A stretch of 43,236 nt of DNA from Coriobacteriaceae bacterium (lineage in GTDB: Bacteria; Actinomycetota; Coriobacteriia; Coriobacteriales; Coriobacteriaceae), in assembly GCA_902362275.1 (NCBI GenBank), contig CABIWB010000004.1, forward strand, positions 99,230-142,465. Reading direction: 5' to 3'. This document shows positions 1 to 7,729 of the stretch, in pieces. The translations under genes were made by a program, and so were the position numbers. Each line of letters begins with the position of its first letter. Position 1 is the first letter of the stretch. The notes beneath the pieces are model-generated. The model was given only the letters and a program-made list of their open reading frames with translations. It ran no database searches and was not told the origin of the DNA.

Positions 1-44
1 CCGCATCAAGACGGAGCCGGGCCTTGTTGCATTTGCCCAGATAA

Positions 45-81
45 AACCTGCCAAAATAAACCTGTCCCTTTTTGGCAGGTT
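45..81. repeat. Palindromic intergenic repeat after the GntR gene
   Basis: Perfect 12-bp inverted repeat AACCTGCCAAAA (45-56) and TTTTGGCAGGTT (70-81) with a 13-nt loop that contains CCTGTCCC. It overlaps the stop codon of the minus-strand GntR gene (80-82), so it may also act as its transcription terminator. The CTGTCCCTTT core is shared with the hairpin at 28984-29036 and with the palindromes at 26514 and 39678. Confidence 0.75.
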
Positions 82-781
82 AGCGGAGCTTGCTGGTCTC
101 GAAGTACTCGGGGAACTGGTCCAGAACTTCGGTTTGGTTGCGGAACATCATGTGCAGGTGCTTGCTGACCAAAAAGCTCGCTTCGATGGGGTCGCGACCG
201 GCGATAGCGCGGCGAATCTGCTTGTGCTCGTTCACGATGTCCTGATTGTCGAGAACCTGCGTGGCAGCGCGCAGCCAGCGGAAGCGCTCCAGGTCGGCAT
301 TGGTCTCCTCGAGCCACGACCACACGGTGCTGCGGCATGCGATGCTAAAAATCATGTGATGCATGAGGTTGTCGCTCAAAAAGAAGCCGATGCGATCCTC
401 TTCGGCCATGGCCTTTTCCTGCAGCGCGATGGCGCGGTCGAGCTGCTCGATGCCGGCCGACGTGGCGCGCGCACAGCACTCCACGATCACCTGCTTTTCC
501 AGATGTTCGCGGATGTAACAGGCGCTTTCGGCAAGGGTGAGGTTGATGGGCGAAACATAGGTACCGCTTTGGGGCACGGTGCGCACCAAGCCTTCCTGCG
601 CCAAGCGAACCAAAGCCTCGCGCACGGGCGTGCGCCCCATATCTAGGTCGTCGCAAAGCTGTTTGACGCCGAGCTTTTCGCCCGGCTTATAGTCCAGATA
701 GACGATTTTGCGTCGAATGGTGTGGTAGGACTGGTCCTGTAGGCTTGTTTCTTGCTCGCCGACGTGCATCGATTCTTCCAT
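80..781 (-). CDS. GntR-family (FadR subfamily) transcriptional regulator
   Basis: The 233-aa protein has an N-terminal winged helix-turn-helix of the GntR type: the recognition region reads DDLDMGRTPVREALVRLAQEGLV, followed by the typical GTYVSPI wing. An all-helical FCD ligand-binding domain fills the rest, with His residues (in MHHMIFSIA and KHLHMMF) that in this family bind a metal or an organic acid. Start chosen at the ATG at 781, preceded by GCGAGG at good spacing; an in-frame ATG at 811 has no visible Shine-Dalgarno. The gene is divergent from the YeiH-type transporter at 975, which makes that transporter a plausible target. The ligand cannot be told from sequence. Confidence 0.88.
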   Translation of the reverse strand: MEESMHVGEQETSLQDQSYHTIRRKIVYLDYKPGEKLGVKQLCDDLDMGRTPVREALVRLAQEGLVRTVPQSGTYVSPINLTLAESACYIREHLEKQVIVECCARATSAGIEQLDRAIALQEKAMAEEDRIGFFLSDNLMHHMIFSIACRSTVWSWLEETNADLERFRWLRAATQVLDNQDIVNEHKQIRRAIAGRDPIEASFLVSKHLHMMFRNQTEVLDQFPEYFETSKLR

Positions 782-974
782 AGTGCCTCGCAACCACTCT
801 TTCACACTCATATGTCAGTTGTTTATTATGCCGCGAATCAGCTCTCCGCGGTGGGTAATTCGGCTGTCGCCCGAGAACTATTGCGGCATCTTAGTCTGTA
901 TTTGCGCAAGGCTATGCCCAATGTTGCCGTATAAAAAGCCGTCGCAAACGTGAAATAGAAAGAAGGAATCCTAT

Positions 975-2008
975 ATGCAACTGGCGAATACCGTACGCGA
1001 GCGCTGGAAGGGCGTCTTGTTCTGCCTGATCATCGCTATCCCCGCAACGCTGCTCGGCAAACAGATTGAGGTGGTCGGTGGGCCAGTATTTGCCATCCTC
1101 TTTGGTATGGTTCTGGCGCTCGTCTTTCCCAAGAATCGCCGCGAACAGCTCGCCGCCGGTGTCACCTATACGTCTAAAAAAGACTTGCAGTACGCGGTTA
1201 TCCTGCTTGGCTTTGGCATGAACCTCTCCCAGATTCTGTCCAAGGGCGCCCAGTCGCTGCCGATTATCGTGGCGACGATCTCGATCTCGCTTGTCATCGC
1301 CTTTGTGCTCTGCCGCGTCATGAACGTGCCGGGCAAGATCGCGACGCTTGTGGGTGTGGGTTCGTCGATTTGCGGCGGTTCGGCCATCGCCGCGACCGCG
1401 CCCGTCATCGATGCCGACGATCGTGAGATTGCCAGGCTATTTCGGTCATCTTCCTGTTTAACGTTATCGCGGCGCTCGTGTTTCCGACGCTCGGAGGCAT
1501 GCTCGGACTGACCAACGAGGGCTTTGGCCTGTTTGCCGGCACCGCCATCAACGACACCTCGTCCGTAACGGCTGCGGCGAGCGCTTGGGACAGCATGCAT
1601 CCCGGCGCCAACGTGCTCGAGAGCGCCACGGTGGTCAAGCTCACCAGGACGTTGGCCATTATCCCCATCACGTTGGTCCTTGCGTGCCGGCAGATGCATC
1701 TGGCGCGCAAGGCCGGGGGCGACGCCAAAAGCACGTTCTCGCTTAAACGCGCGTTTCCCATGTTTGTGCTGTTCTTTGTGCTGGCGAGCGTAATCGCCAC
1801 GGTGCTTCAGCTTCCCGTGTCCATCACGGCGCCCATCAAGGAGCTGTCGAAGTTTTTTATCGTGATGGCCATGGTGGCTATTGGCTTTAATACCGATATC
1901 GTCGAGCTGGTCAAAAAGGGCGGCAAGCCCATCTCGTTGGGCTTTTGCTGCTGGATTGGCATTGCGTGCATAAGTTTGGGGATGCAGCACGTGCTGGGAA
2001 TCTGGTAA
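975..2008 (+). pseudogene. YeiH/UPF0324-type putative sulfate exporter, frameshifted
   Basis: Two adjacent reading frames together give one 344-aa member of the YeiH family of polytopic membrane proteins (about 10 helices, usual length about 340-350). The first frame runs from the ATG at 975 (Shine-Dalgarno AAGGAA) to the conserved GSSICGGSAIAA segment and ends DADDREIA. The second resumes with QAISVIFLF and contains [12 protein letters not shown]. They join if one C is restored to the CC at 1432-1433 (GCC-CAG expected, GCCAG observed). Without repair the first frame stops near 1511, so the product would be a half protein. The single-base loss lies in a short C run, so it may be a true mutation or a sequencing error. 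The protein is otherwise well preserved, which favours a recent event or an error. Confidence 0.85.
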
Positions 2009-2060
2009 AGAGGCAACTGATTTGCGTGCTGCGTGCTGGTGCGCGCATTCTCACGGTGGA

Positions 2061-2149
2061 GCGATAGGAGCTCTTGCGGGTATGGCTTGTCCGCAGGTTT
2101 ATAAGTCCCGAAGAGCTCTTATCGCCCCGCCAGGATGGCGACGCGGGGC
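2061..2149 (+). promoter_or_regulatory. Nested and overlapping hairpins in the leader of the NtrC-like gene
   Basis: GCGATAGGAGCTCTT (2061-2075) pairs with AAGAGCTCTTATCGC (2111-2125), giving 15 pairs including one G.U. Inside it TGCGG/CCGCA forms a smaller hairpin. A second perfect hairpin, GCCCCGC (2124-2130) with GCGGGGC (2143-2149), overlaps the base of the first by two bases, so the two compete. No T run follows. It sits in the 266 bases between the YeiH-type gene and the start at 2275, so it could be an attenuator-like leader, an operator or a mobile palindrome. Confidence 0.5.
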
Positions 2150-2274
2150 AACACCTATACTCGCAGGACGGCGCTTTCTGTCCTATAGTGTTTGGTGAGC
2201 AATATCGTTCAATTTTGAAACACTCGGTCGTGGGACCGTCGGCGGTTGCATGTCGCTGCGGACAGGGGCAAATC

Positions 2275-3492
2275 ATGGATAGCGATGCCAAGCTGAACAT
2301 CTTGACCGAGGCCCTGGCTGCTGCCGGGGCCTCGGCATTGGCAATTGATGCGCGTGGGGACGTCGCGATCTCGACCATGAATGACGCGGCGCTTGAGCGG
2401 GATGTGGTGACTTTTGTCGCTGAGCGCCTCGACCGTATAGGAGACGGCGGGCGTCTGGTTATGGGGCGTGCGGGTACGCGCCTGAGCCTGACCGTTCGCC
2501 CCACCGACAAAGAGGGCGGGTGCCTTTGGGTCGTCGTGGTCCGCGAGGTGCGCGGCGCCGCCGCGCATGCGGGCATCGAGTGGCTTAACGCCGACGAAGT
2601 TGAGGCCCGCTACGAATCGAGCGCGTACGGCATCGTTGAGGGGGCGGCCTCGGTGGCTGCGCCGGTTGCCGAGAGCTACGCGCGCGGTGTGCCCCTTATG
2701 CTCGAGGGCCAGCTGGGAGCGGGTCAGGTCGAGATCGCCAAGCGCCTCTATCTGGACGGTCCTTTTGCCGATCAACCCTTTGTTTCCGTTGCGCTCGATG
2801 AGCTTACCGATCGCGGTTGGCGCCACGTGCTCAAAAGCGTCGAATCGCCGTTGTTCCAAACGGGGCTGACACTTTGCATTGCGGGCTGGAATGCGGTTGG
2901 GCCCCAGCGCCTTCGCGAGCTCGTTTCCACGATGGCCGACACCGCGTTGGCGACGCGCTGCCATGTGGTGTTGACGGCGAATGACATGCCGGGTGGCAGC
3001 GAAAGTGATCAAGCCGCCTTTGTGACCGAGCGCTTCGCCTGCGCGGTGAGCGTGGCGCCGGCAATCGTCGAGCAGGGAGCCGCGTCGACGAAGGTTGCGT
3101 GCTATTTGGAATATCTCGCTGATGCATTTGGGACGGCAGCGCCCACGCTGTCTGCCGCGGCGACGAAGGCGCTCGATGCTTACCGCTGGCCGCGCAATTA
3201 TCTGCAGCTCCGCGAGGTCTCGGAACGACTGTATATATTGGTGGGGACGGGCACGGTGGACCGCGCTGTGGCGGAGGAAGTGCTCGCCCAAGAGGACGTG
3301 ATTAAGACCGCAACCTTTGGCGCCCCGACACTCGAAAGCGACCTGTATATCCTGCGATCGCTGGCCGATACCGAGCGAGATATCGCGCATCTGGTTGTAG
3401 ACCATCTCCACGGCAACCGAACCCGTGCGGCGGAGGTGCTGGGTATAAGCCGAACAACGCTGTGGCGCTTGCTGAAGGACGATGACCGTTGA
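2275..3492 (+). CDS. NtrC-like regulator with decayed AAA+ domain and Fis-type HTH
   Basis: The 405-aa protein keeps the outline of a sigma-54 activator. A central region matches the AAA+ fold: LEGQLGAGQVEIAKRLY where Walker A is expected, then VVLTAND near the sensor-1 position and the YRWPRNYLQLREVSERL helix equivalent to the usual YxWPGNxREL. The C-terminus is a Fis-type helix-turn-helix (GNRTRAAEVLGISRTTLWRLL). Two things essential for sigma-54 activation are missing: the Walker A lysine is replaced by Gln (GAGQ) and no GAFTGA loop is visible. It therefore probably works as an ordinary DNA-binding regulator rather than as an ATP-driven activator. Start: ATG at 2275 after GACAGGGGC; an upstream in-frame extension runs through the hairpin region and does not look like protein. 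Confidence 0.7.
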   Translation: MDSDAKLNILTEALAAAGASALAIDARGDVAISTMNDAALERDVVTFVAERLDRIGDGGRLVMGRAGTRLSLTVRPTDKEGGCLWVVVVREVRGAAAHAGIEWLNADEVEARYESSAYGIVEGAASVAAPVAESYARGVPLMLEGQLGAGQVEIAKRLYLDGPFADQPFVSVALDELTDRGWRHVLKSVESPLFQTGLTLCIAGWNAVGPQRLRELVSTMADTALATRCHVVLTANDMPGGSESDQAAFVTERFACAVSVAPAIVEQGAASTKVACYLEYLADAFGTAAPTLSAAATKALDAYRWPRNYLQLREVSERLYILVGTGTVDRAVAEEVLAQEDVIKTATFGAPTLESDLYILRSLADTERDIAHLVVDHLHGNRTRAAEVLGISRTTLWRLLKDDDR

Positions 3493-3576
3493 GCGAGGCG
3501 CCCGTGACCGCGCGCGACGCCTGTGCTACAGTCCAAAGCGTTATTGTTTCGATTTGGTTACGGCGTGCGAGGGCAT

Positions 3577-4152
3577 ATGGCTGAGACTTCAAAACCGAGC
3601 CGCAGAAGGCGGAGCGCCGCGCCGGTCAACCGACGCACAACATCGGTGACGTGGGGCAAACACGCCTCGGGGTTTGATGGCTCGTTCAAGCGCACTAAAT
3701 ACGGATATCCTTCGGCAAGCGCTCGCTTGGCCATGCAAGTAGAGTCCTCGTTGTGGGGCCGCAAGTGCGTGGTGGGCTCAAAGCTCAAGCACGACGGAAC
3801 GCTCGGTTACATCAGCCGCGGGGCGGCTCGTCGCAGCGGACTCAATCCGGCTGGTTGGCATCGTTATGTTCCGATCGCGGTCGTCGTTGCAGTGATCGTC
3901 ATCGCGCTCGCAGCGCTTGGCTACGCCGGTGGTGGCGCCAACTTGGACGCAGTGTTTAAATCGCCCGAGCTCGCGCATGCAGGCACAGAAGTTGTCGAGG
4001 GCGCTCAGACCCAGACGGGCGTCGCGCCCCAGCGCGGTATCGTTGCGGCGGCCTCCACCATCGCCGACGCTCAAAAGGACGACGGCGAACAGGGCGACGG
4101 CGCCGAAACGACCCACACGAACGAAACGACGACAACGGCGATGTCAATATAA
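3577..4152 (+). CDS. Uncharacterised single-pass membrane protein
   Basis: The family is not recognised. The 191-aa protein has a very basic N-terminal half (SKPSRRRRSAAPVNRRTT at residues 5-22), then one hydrophobic segment at about residues 92-112 (VPIAVVVAVIVIALAALGYAGG). A Thr/Asp/Glu-rich, low-complexity tail follows (AETTHTNETTTTAMSI). By the positive-inside rule the basic half should be cytoplasmic and the tail outside. Start at the ATG at 3577 with GAGGG upstream. It lies 84 bases after the NtrC-like gene and could be cotranscribed with it. The Arg-rich N-terminus could bind nucleic acid or phospholipid, but nothing in the sequence proves this. Confidence 0.65.
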   Translation: MAETSKPSRRRRSAAPVNRRTTSVTWGKHASGFDGSFKRTKYGYPSASARLAMQVESSLWGRKCVVGSKLKHDGTLGYISRGAARRSGLNPAGWHRYVPIAVVVAVIVIALAALGYAGGGANLDAVFKSPELAHAGTEVVEGAQTQTGVAPQRGIVAAASTIADAQKDDGEQGDGAETTHTNETTTTAMSI

Positions 4153-4162
4153 GTTGCGAGTG

Positions 4163-4199
4163 GGGTGGCTAAAATAGCCCCGTCCCAAATTAGCTACCC
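4163..4199. repeat. Palindromic repeat, family C (short form)
   Basis: GGGTGGCTAA (4163-4172) and TTAGCTACCC (4190-4199) are inverted with one G.U-type mismatch, around a core AATAGCCCCGTCCCAA. The string GCCCCGTCCCAAATTAGCTAC recurs at 16724-16744, and its relatives form the large inverted repeat at 42961-43070. It sits between convergent genes (stops at 4152 and 4216), so it may serve as a shared terminator. Confidence 0.75.
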
Positions 4200-4215
4200 C
4201 TATGACGCTCCTGGG

Positions 4216-4737
4216 TTACCTTACGTAGACGACGTTGTCGCGGCGGGGTTTGGGCTCGGGAAGCGCGTCTTCGGCATAGCCCAGAATGCAGTGACCGACG
4301 CCGCGCAGGCTGCCGTCGGCGGGCAGGCCCCAGCTGGCCAGCAGCTCCAGGCCCTCGGGCGAGTCAAAGACCTCATGCGCGCGGTGAATCCAGCACGAAT
4401 CGACACCCAGTGCATAGGCGGCGTTGAGCAAGTTGCCCATGGCGAGCGAGCCGTCTTCCAGATGTGTGGGCACGCTGCGGTCAACCAGCACCACCACAAC
4501 GGTCTTGGCGCCATAGAAGGGGTCGCTGTTGCTGCCCATGACCTGGGCGTTGAGCTGCGAGAGACGCTCGACGGTCTCGGGGTCGGTGACGGCGACAAAC
4601 GTCACCGGCTGGCGGCCCATGCCGCTCGGTGCATATTGGCCGGCTTCGATAATACGTGCAAGCTTTTCGGCCTCGACGGGACGATCGCTGTAGTTGCGGC
4701 AGCTGCGGCGGTGAATGAGTGCTTCGATAGTCTCCAT
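4216..4737 (-). CDS. Nitroreductase-family flavoprotein
   Basis: The 173-aa protein shows the nitroreductase fold: an N-terminal RRSCRNYSDRPVEAEKLARIIEAG (the IxxRRSxRxF motif that binds FMN), then APSGMGRQP, and a C-terminal GHCILGYAED segment. Members are FMN-dependent NAD(P)H oxidoreductases, usually dimeric and cytoplasmic; the natural substrate cannot be predicted. Start at the ATG at 4737 with AAGGAG eight bases upstream; in-frame codons further upstream lack a ribosome site. Its 3' end converges on the 191-aa membrane protein. The 294 bases upstream, to the next gene at 5032, hold no other gene that I can support. Confidence 0.87.
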   Translation of the reverse strand: METIEALIHRRSCRNYSDRPVEAEKLARIIEAGQYAPSGMGRQPVTFVAVTDPETVERLSQLNAQVMGSNSDPFYGAKTVVVVLVDRSVPTHLEDGSLAMGNLLNAAYALGVDSCWIHRAHEVFDSPEGLELLASWGLPADGSLRGVGHCILGYAEDALPEPKPRRDNVVYVR

Positions 4738-5031
4738 GGTGTCTCCTTGCGGTGGCGTTGCAGATGCCACGTTCATACCCGTCGGGCTCAAACGATAGAC
4801 GGTCAATTGCCCGGCCAAAAGGATAGATTCCAATTGGGAAAGTGGGTTTGCATAAAAGTACCTTCAGAATGTGACAAACAAATGGGATGGTTAAACGTTT
4901 TATCCCGTCTACCCTGCGGTTTTTTACCACTTGCCTAAATGACGAACGCATAACCTCTGATAAAGGTTTTACTAAAGGAGTACCAACGTTTATCAATGCG
5001 CCGTGGTGGCGCCGGGCCAGGAGGTAACATC

Positions 5032-5322
5032 ATGTTCCAGGCTGGAGATGTCGTCGAGACCGACTTCGAAGGATTTCTGAAGCTGCTGCGTTCCAAGACG
5101 CGCGCTTTCGTGTCGATCAACGATCACGAGTACTACATCACGCACACCGATGGCTATTGGCGTGTTCAGGATTGCGAGGCCCTCAACGACAAGGGCCACT
5201 TTACTGACTGCTCCGAGCTGGTCAACACGGTCTGCGAGGTCGTCGAGCTGCCGTGGATTGCCGGTAAGAGCCTGCATGACAGCTTCTCGGGCGCTACGGT
5301 CTATGAGGCCGTCGCCGCCTAA
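5032..5322 (+). CDS. Conserved-looking 96-aa protein of unknown function
   Basis: The family is not recognised. The product is acidic and soluble, begins MFQAGDVVETDFEGFLKLL, and has an aromatic strand-like middle (YYITHTDGYWRVQD) and three Cys residues (in QDCEAL, FTDCSEL and NTVCEVV). It has no signal peptide or membrane segment. The start is secure: an AGGAGG ribosome site lies eight bases before the ATG. The gene is monocistronic, with a strong terminator 27 bases after its stop. Codon use matches its neighbours, so it is not obviously foreign. Confidence 0.8.
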   Translation: MFQAGDVVETDFEGFLKLLRSKTRAFVSINDHEYYITHTDGYWRVQDCEALNDKGHFTDCSELVNTVCEVVELPWIAGKSLHDSFSGATVYEAVAA

Positions 5323-5348
5323 CAGGCAATAAAACCCGATTTTCACGT

Positions 5349-5384
5349 GACCGCTGGCGCCGCCCCCGCGCCGGCGGTCTTTTT
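5349..5384 (+). terminator. Rho-independent terminator after the 96-aa gene
   Basis: GACCGCTGGCGC (5349-5360) pairs with GCGCCGGCGGTC (5368-5379) with one G.U, followed by TTTTT (5380-5384). Confidence 0.9.
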
Positions 5385-5427
5385 CTGCCGATAGGCCATA
5401 AAAGTGCAGGTATTTGCGGAGAGCCTG

Positions 5428-5488
5428 TTGACGATAGTCAAAACTCGGACTAATCTAGAGACACAAAATTGGTCAAAATTCGGACAAT
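5428..5488 (+). promoter_or_regulatory. Promoter and probable MarR operators
   Basis: TTGACG (5428-5433), 17 bases, then TAATCT (5451-5456) makes a good sigma-70-type promoter. The direct repeat GTCAAAACTCGGACTAAT (5437-5454) fills the spacer and the -10 box, and a second copy, GTCAAAATTCGGACAAT, lies at 5472-5488, 35 bases downstream. The -35 box is also part of the dyad TTGAC-GATA-GTCAA (5428-5441). This is what an autorepressed MarR promoter looks like; the next gene encodes a MarR protein starting at 5504. Confidence 0.7.
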
Positions 5489-5503
5489 CGAATGGTGGGA
5501 TAG

Positions 5504-6004
5504 ATGAATAGTGCGGTTACGCTGGTCGACTTCGATCGGTTGCTCAATGGACTCGACCATATCTATTCGGAGTTCTCGCGCGCCTGCGGCCTTTCGGACT
5601 GTGCTTACTGGATGCTCGTCGATACCAGCACGGCGGGCGGTAGCATCGCTGTGAGTCGTCTGACAAGCGAATGGTTCTATAGCAAACAGACCATCAACTC
5701 GGCAATTAAAACCTTGATGGCGCGGGGCTTCGCAACGTTGGAGTTTGCCGAAGGCAGCCGTAAGAACAAGGTTGTGTGTTTGACCGAAGCGGGCATGCGG
5801 TTTGCCGAGCGCTATGCGCTGCCGGCACTCAAGGCCGAGCAGCGAGCCTTTGGCGCGCTTGAGCCGTGTGAACAACGCGAGATTATGCGCCTAATCGGAA
5901 AATTTTCCCATGCGCTCGGCGATGAGTGCGATGCTTTTAAGCAGCATATCGCTGCCGAGAGCCAAGCCGAGAATCAAGGTGAGGGGGAGTCGTGCGACTC
6001 TTAA
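5504..6004 (+). CDS. MarR-family transcriptional regulator
   Basis: The 166-aa protein has a central winged helix: AVSRLTSEWFYSKQTINSAIKTLMARGFATLEFAEGSRKNKVVCLTEAGMRF (about residues 47-99) contains the recognition helix and the Arg-rich wing typical of MarR. Flanking helices should form the dimer interface. Its stop overlaps the GTG start of the ABC exporter gene by 13 bases, so the three genes form one operon. It most likely represses its own promoter and the exporter by binding the repeats just upstream, with release by an exporter substrate. The substrate is unknown. Confidence 0.9.
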   Translation: MNSAVTLVDFDRLLNGLDHIYSEFSRACGLSDCAYWMLVDTSTAGGSIAVSRLTSEWFYSKQTINSAIKTLMARGFATLEFAEGSRKNKVVCLTEAGMRFAERYALPALKAEQRAFGALEPCEQREIMRLIGKFSHALGDECDAFKQHIAAESQAENQGEGESCDS

Positions 6005-7728
6005 TGAAGTTTATGAAGCCCTATCGCAGGCTTGCCGCAGTGACGCTGCTGGCGCTGCTGGTGGATAACGTCGGTACGCTGTTGGTTCCCACGATGCTGG
6101 CGAACATGGTCAACACCGGAATTACCACGGGCGATGTCGACTACATTTTACGCAACGGCCTATACATGTTTATCGCGACCAGCATGGCTAGCGGCGGCAC
6201 GGTGCTGGGCTGCTATCTTTCGGCGCGCCTGGCCGCCAACGTGGCCTGCGATATCCGCAATGCCGTGTACGACAAATCGCTCGAGCTAGCGGCCAGCGAT
6301 TTTGAGCGCTTTGGCACCGGATCGATGATCACGCGCTCGCTCAACGACATCAACGTGATTCAGCAGGCGATTCTGCAGACGATTCAGCTGGTGCTGCCCG
6401 TGCCGTTTTTGGCTGTGGCGGGCATCATTTTCGCCTGGTTTATCGATCCTGCCATGGGCACGCTTCTGGGCGTAGTCGTTGCGATTGTGCTGGTGGCGGC
6501 GGTCTTTACGGTTGCCAACGCGGCTCCGATCTTTATGCGCTTGCAGAGCTTTATCGACCGCATGAACGTGGTGCTGCGCGAAAACATCGTGGGCGTGCGC
6601 GTCATCCGTGCGTTTAACAAGGAGCGTCACGAGGAGCGGCGCCTGGACGAGGTGTTCAGCGACTACGCCGCCAACGCCATCAAAGTCAACCACCTGTTTG
6701 TGGGCCTCGACAGCTCAAGCTTCTTTTTGATGAACATCGCCGAGGTAGCGGTGCTGTGGGTTGGCGGCAACCGCGTGGGCGCCCACGCCATGCAGATCGC
6801 GAGCATCTCGGCGGTGCTGGAGTACGCGCTTCTGATCCTGTTCTTTGTGATGATGGCGCAGATGGTGGTGCTAACGCTGCCACGCGCCGCGGCATGCCTA
6901 AGCCGTGCACGGCAAGTGCTGGAGATTGAGCCGAGCATCGTGGACGGCGAGCGTACGCTGGGTGACGGGGCGCCTGCCTCCGAGGACGATGCGGATGCTG
7001 TTGCCGTGTTCGACCACATGTCGTTTCGCTTTGACGATGCCGACGAGGACACCCTGCGCGACCTGAGCTTTGCCTGTCGTCGTGGTCAGACGACCGCGAT
7101 TGTGGGCTCGACGGGCTCGGGCAAGTCGACGGTGGCAAAGCTTCTGCTGCGCTTCCACGATGCCACCAAGGGCGCCATTCGCTTGGACGGCATCGATCTG
7201 CGCGAGCTTTCGCAAGGTGAGATTCGCGGGCGCATTGCCTATGTGCCACAGAAGGCGTGGCTGTTCTCGGGCACCGTGGCAAGCAATCTGCGCTTTGGCA
7301 ACGAGGACGCGACCGAGGCGGACATGCTTCATGCGCTGCAGGTTGCCCAGAGCACCTTTGTGCTCGATCAGCCGCAGGGGCTCGATACCCCGGTTGCCCA
7401 GGGCGGTACGAACTTCTCGGGTGGTCAGCGCCAGCGCCTGGCCATTGCTCGCGCGCTCATGAAGCGCGCCGACCTGTATATCTTCGACGACAGTTTTTCT
7501 GCTCTGGACTTTAAGACTGATGCGGCCCTGCGCCATGCGCTGCAGGACGAGACGCGCGACGCCGCGGTGCTTATCATCGCGCAGCGCATCTCGACGATTC
7601 TGCACGCCGACCAGATTGTCGTGCTCAAGGACGGCGAGGTCGTGGGCTTGGGCACGCACGAGGAACTTATGGAAACCTGCGAGGTGTACCGCGCCATCGC
7701 GGAATCGCAGATGAAGGGAGGTGAGTAG
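5992..7728 (+). CDS. ABC exporter half-transporter, degenerate-site subunit
   Basis: The 578-aa protein combines a six-helix exporter membrane domain (about residues 1-310) with an ATPase domain. Walker A is GSTGSGKST, the signature is FSGGQRQRLAIARAL, and Walker B reads YIFDDSFSALD. The catalytic Glu after Walker B is Asp, and the switch His is Gln (IIAQRIST). These two changes mark the non-hydrolysing site of heterodimeric exporters such as TM287/288 and BmrCD. The next gene supplies the partner with canonical residues. Start is GTG 5992 after GAGGGGGAG, overlapping the MarR gene; an ATG at 6004 is the alternative. Likely role: drug, lipid or peptide export from the cytoplasmic membrane under MarR control. 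Confidence 0.93.
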   Translation: MRLLMKFMKPYRRLAAVTLLALLVDNVGTLLVPTMLANMVNTGITTGDVDYILRNGLYMFIATSMASGGTVLGCYLSARLAANVACDIRNAVYDKSLELAASDFERFGTGSMITRSLNDINVIQQAILQTIQLVLPVPFLAVAGIIFAWFIDPAMGTLLGVVVAIVLVAAVFTVANAAPIFMRLQSFIDRMNVVLRENIVGVRVIRAFNKERHEERRLDEVFSDYAANAIKVNHLFVGLDSSSFFLMNIAEVAVLWVGGNRVGAHAMQIASISAVLEYALLILFFVMMAQMVVLTLPRAAACLSRARQVLEIEPSIVDGERTLGDGAPASEDDADAVAVFDHMSFRFDDADEDTLRDLSFACRRGQTTAIVGSTGSGKSTVAKLLLRFHDATKGAIRLDGIDLRELSQGEIRGRIAYVPQKAWLFSGTVASNLRFGNEDATEADMLHALQVAQSTFVLDQPQGLDTPVAQGGTNFSGGQRQRLAIARALMKRADLYIFDDSFSALDFKTDAALRHALQDETRDAAVLIIAQRISTILHADQIVVLKDGEVVGLGTHEELMETCEVYRAIAESQMKGGE

Positions 7729-7729
7729 C

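Noticed and set aside
1425..1440. Programmed ribosomal frameshift in the YeiH-type gene
   Set aside because: No slippery heptamer and no pseudoknot-like structure follow; a one-base loss in a C run explains it simply.
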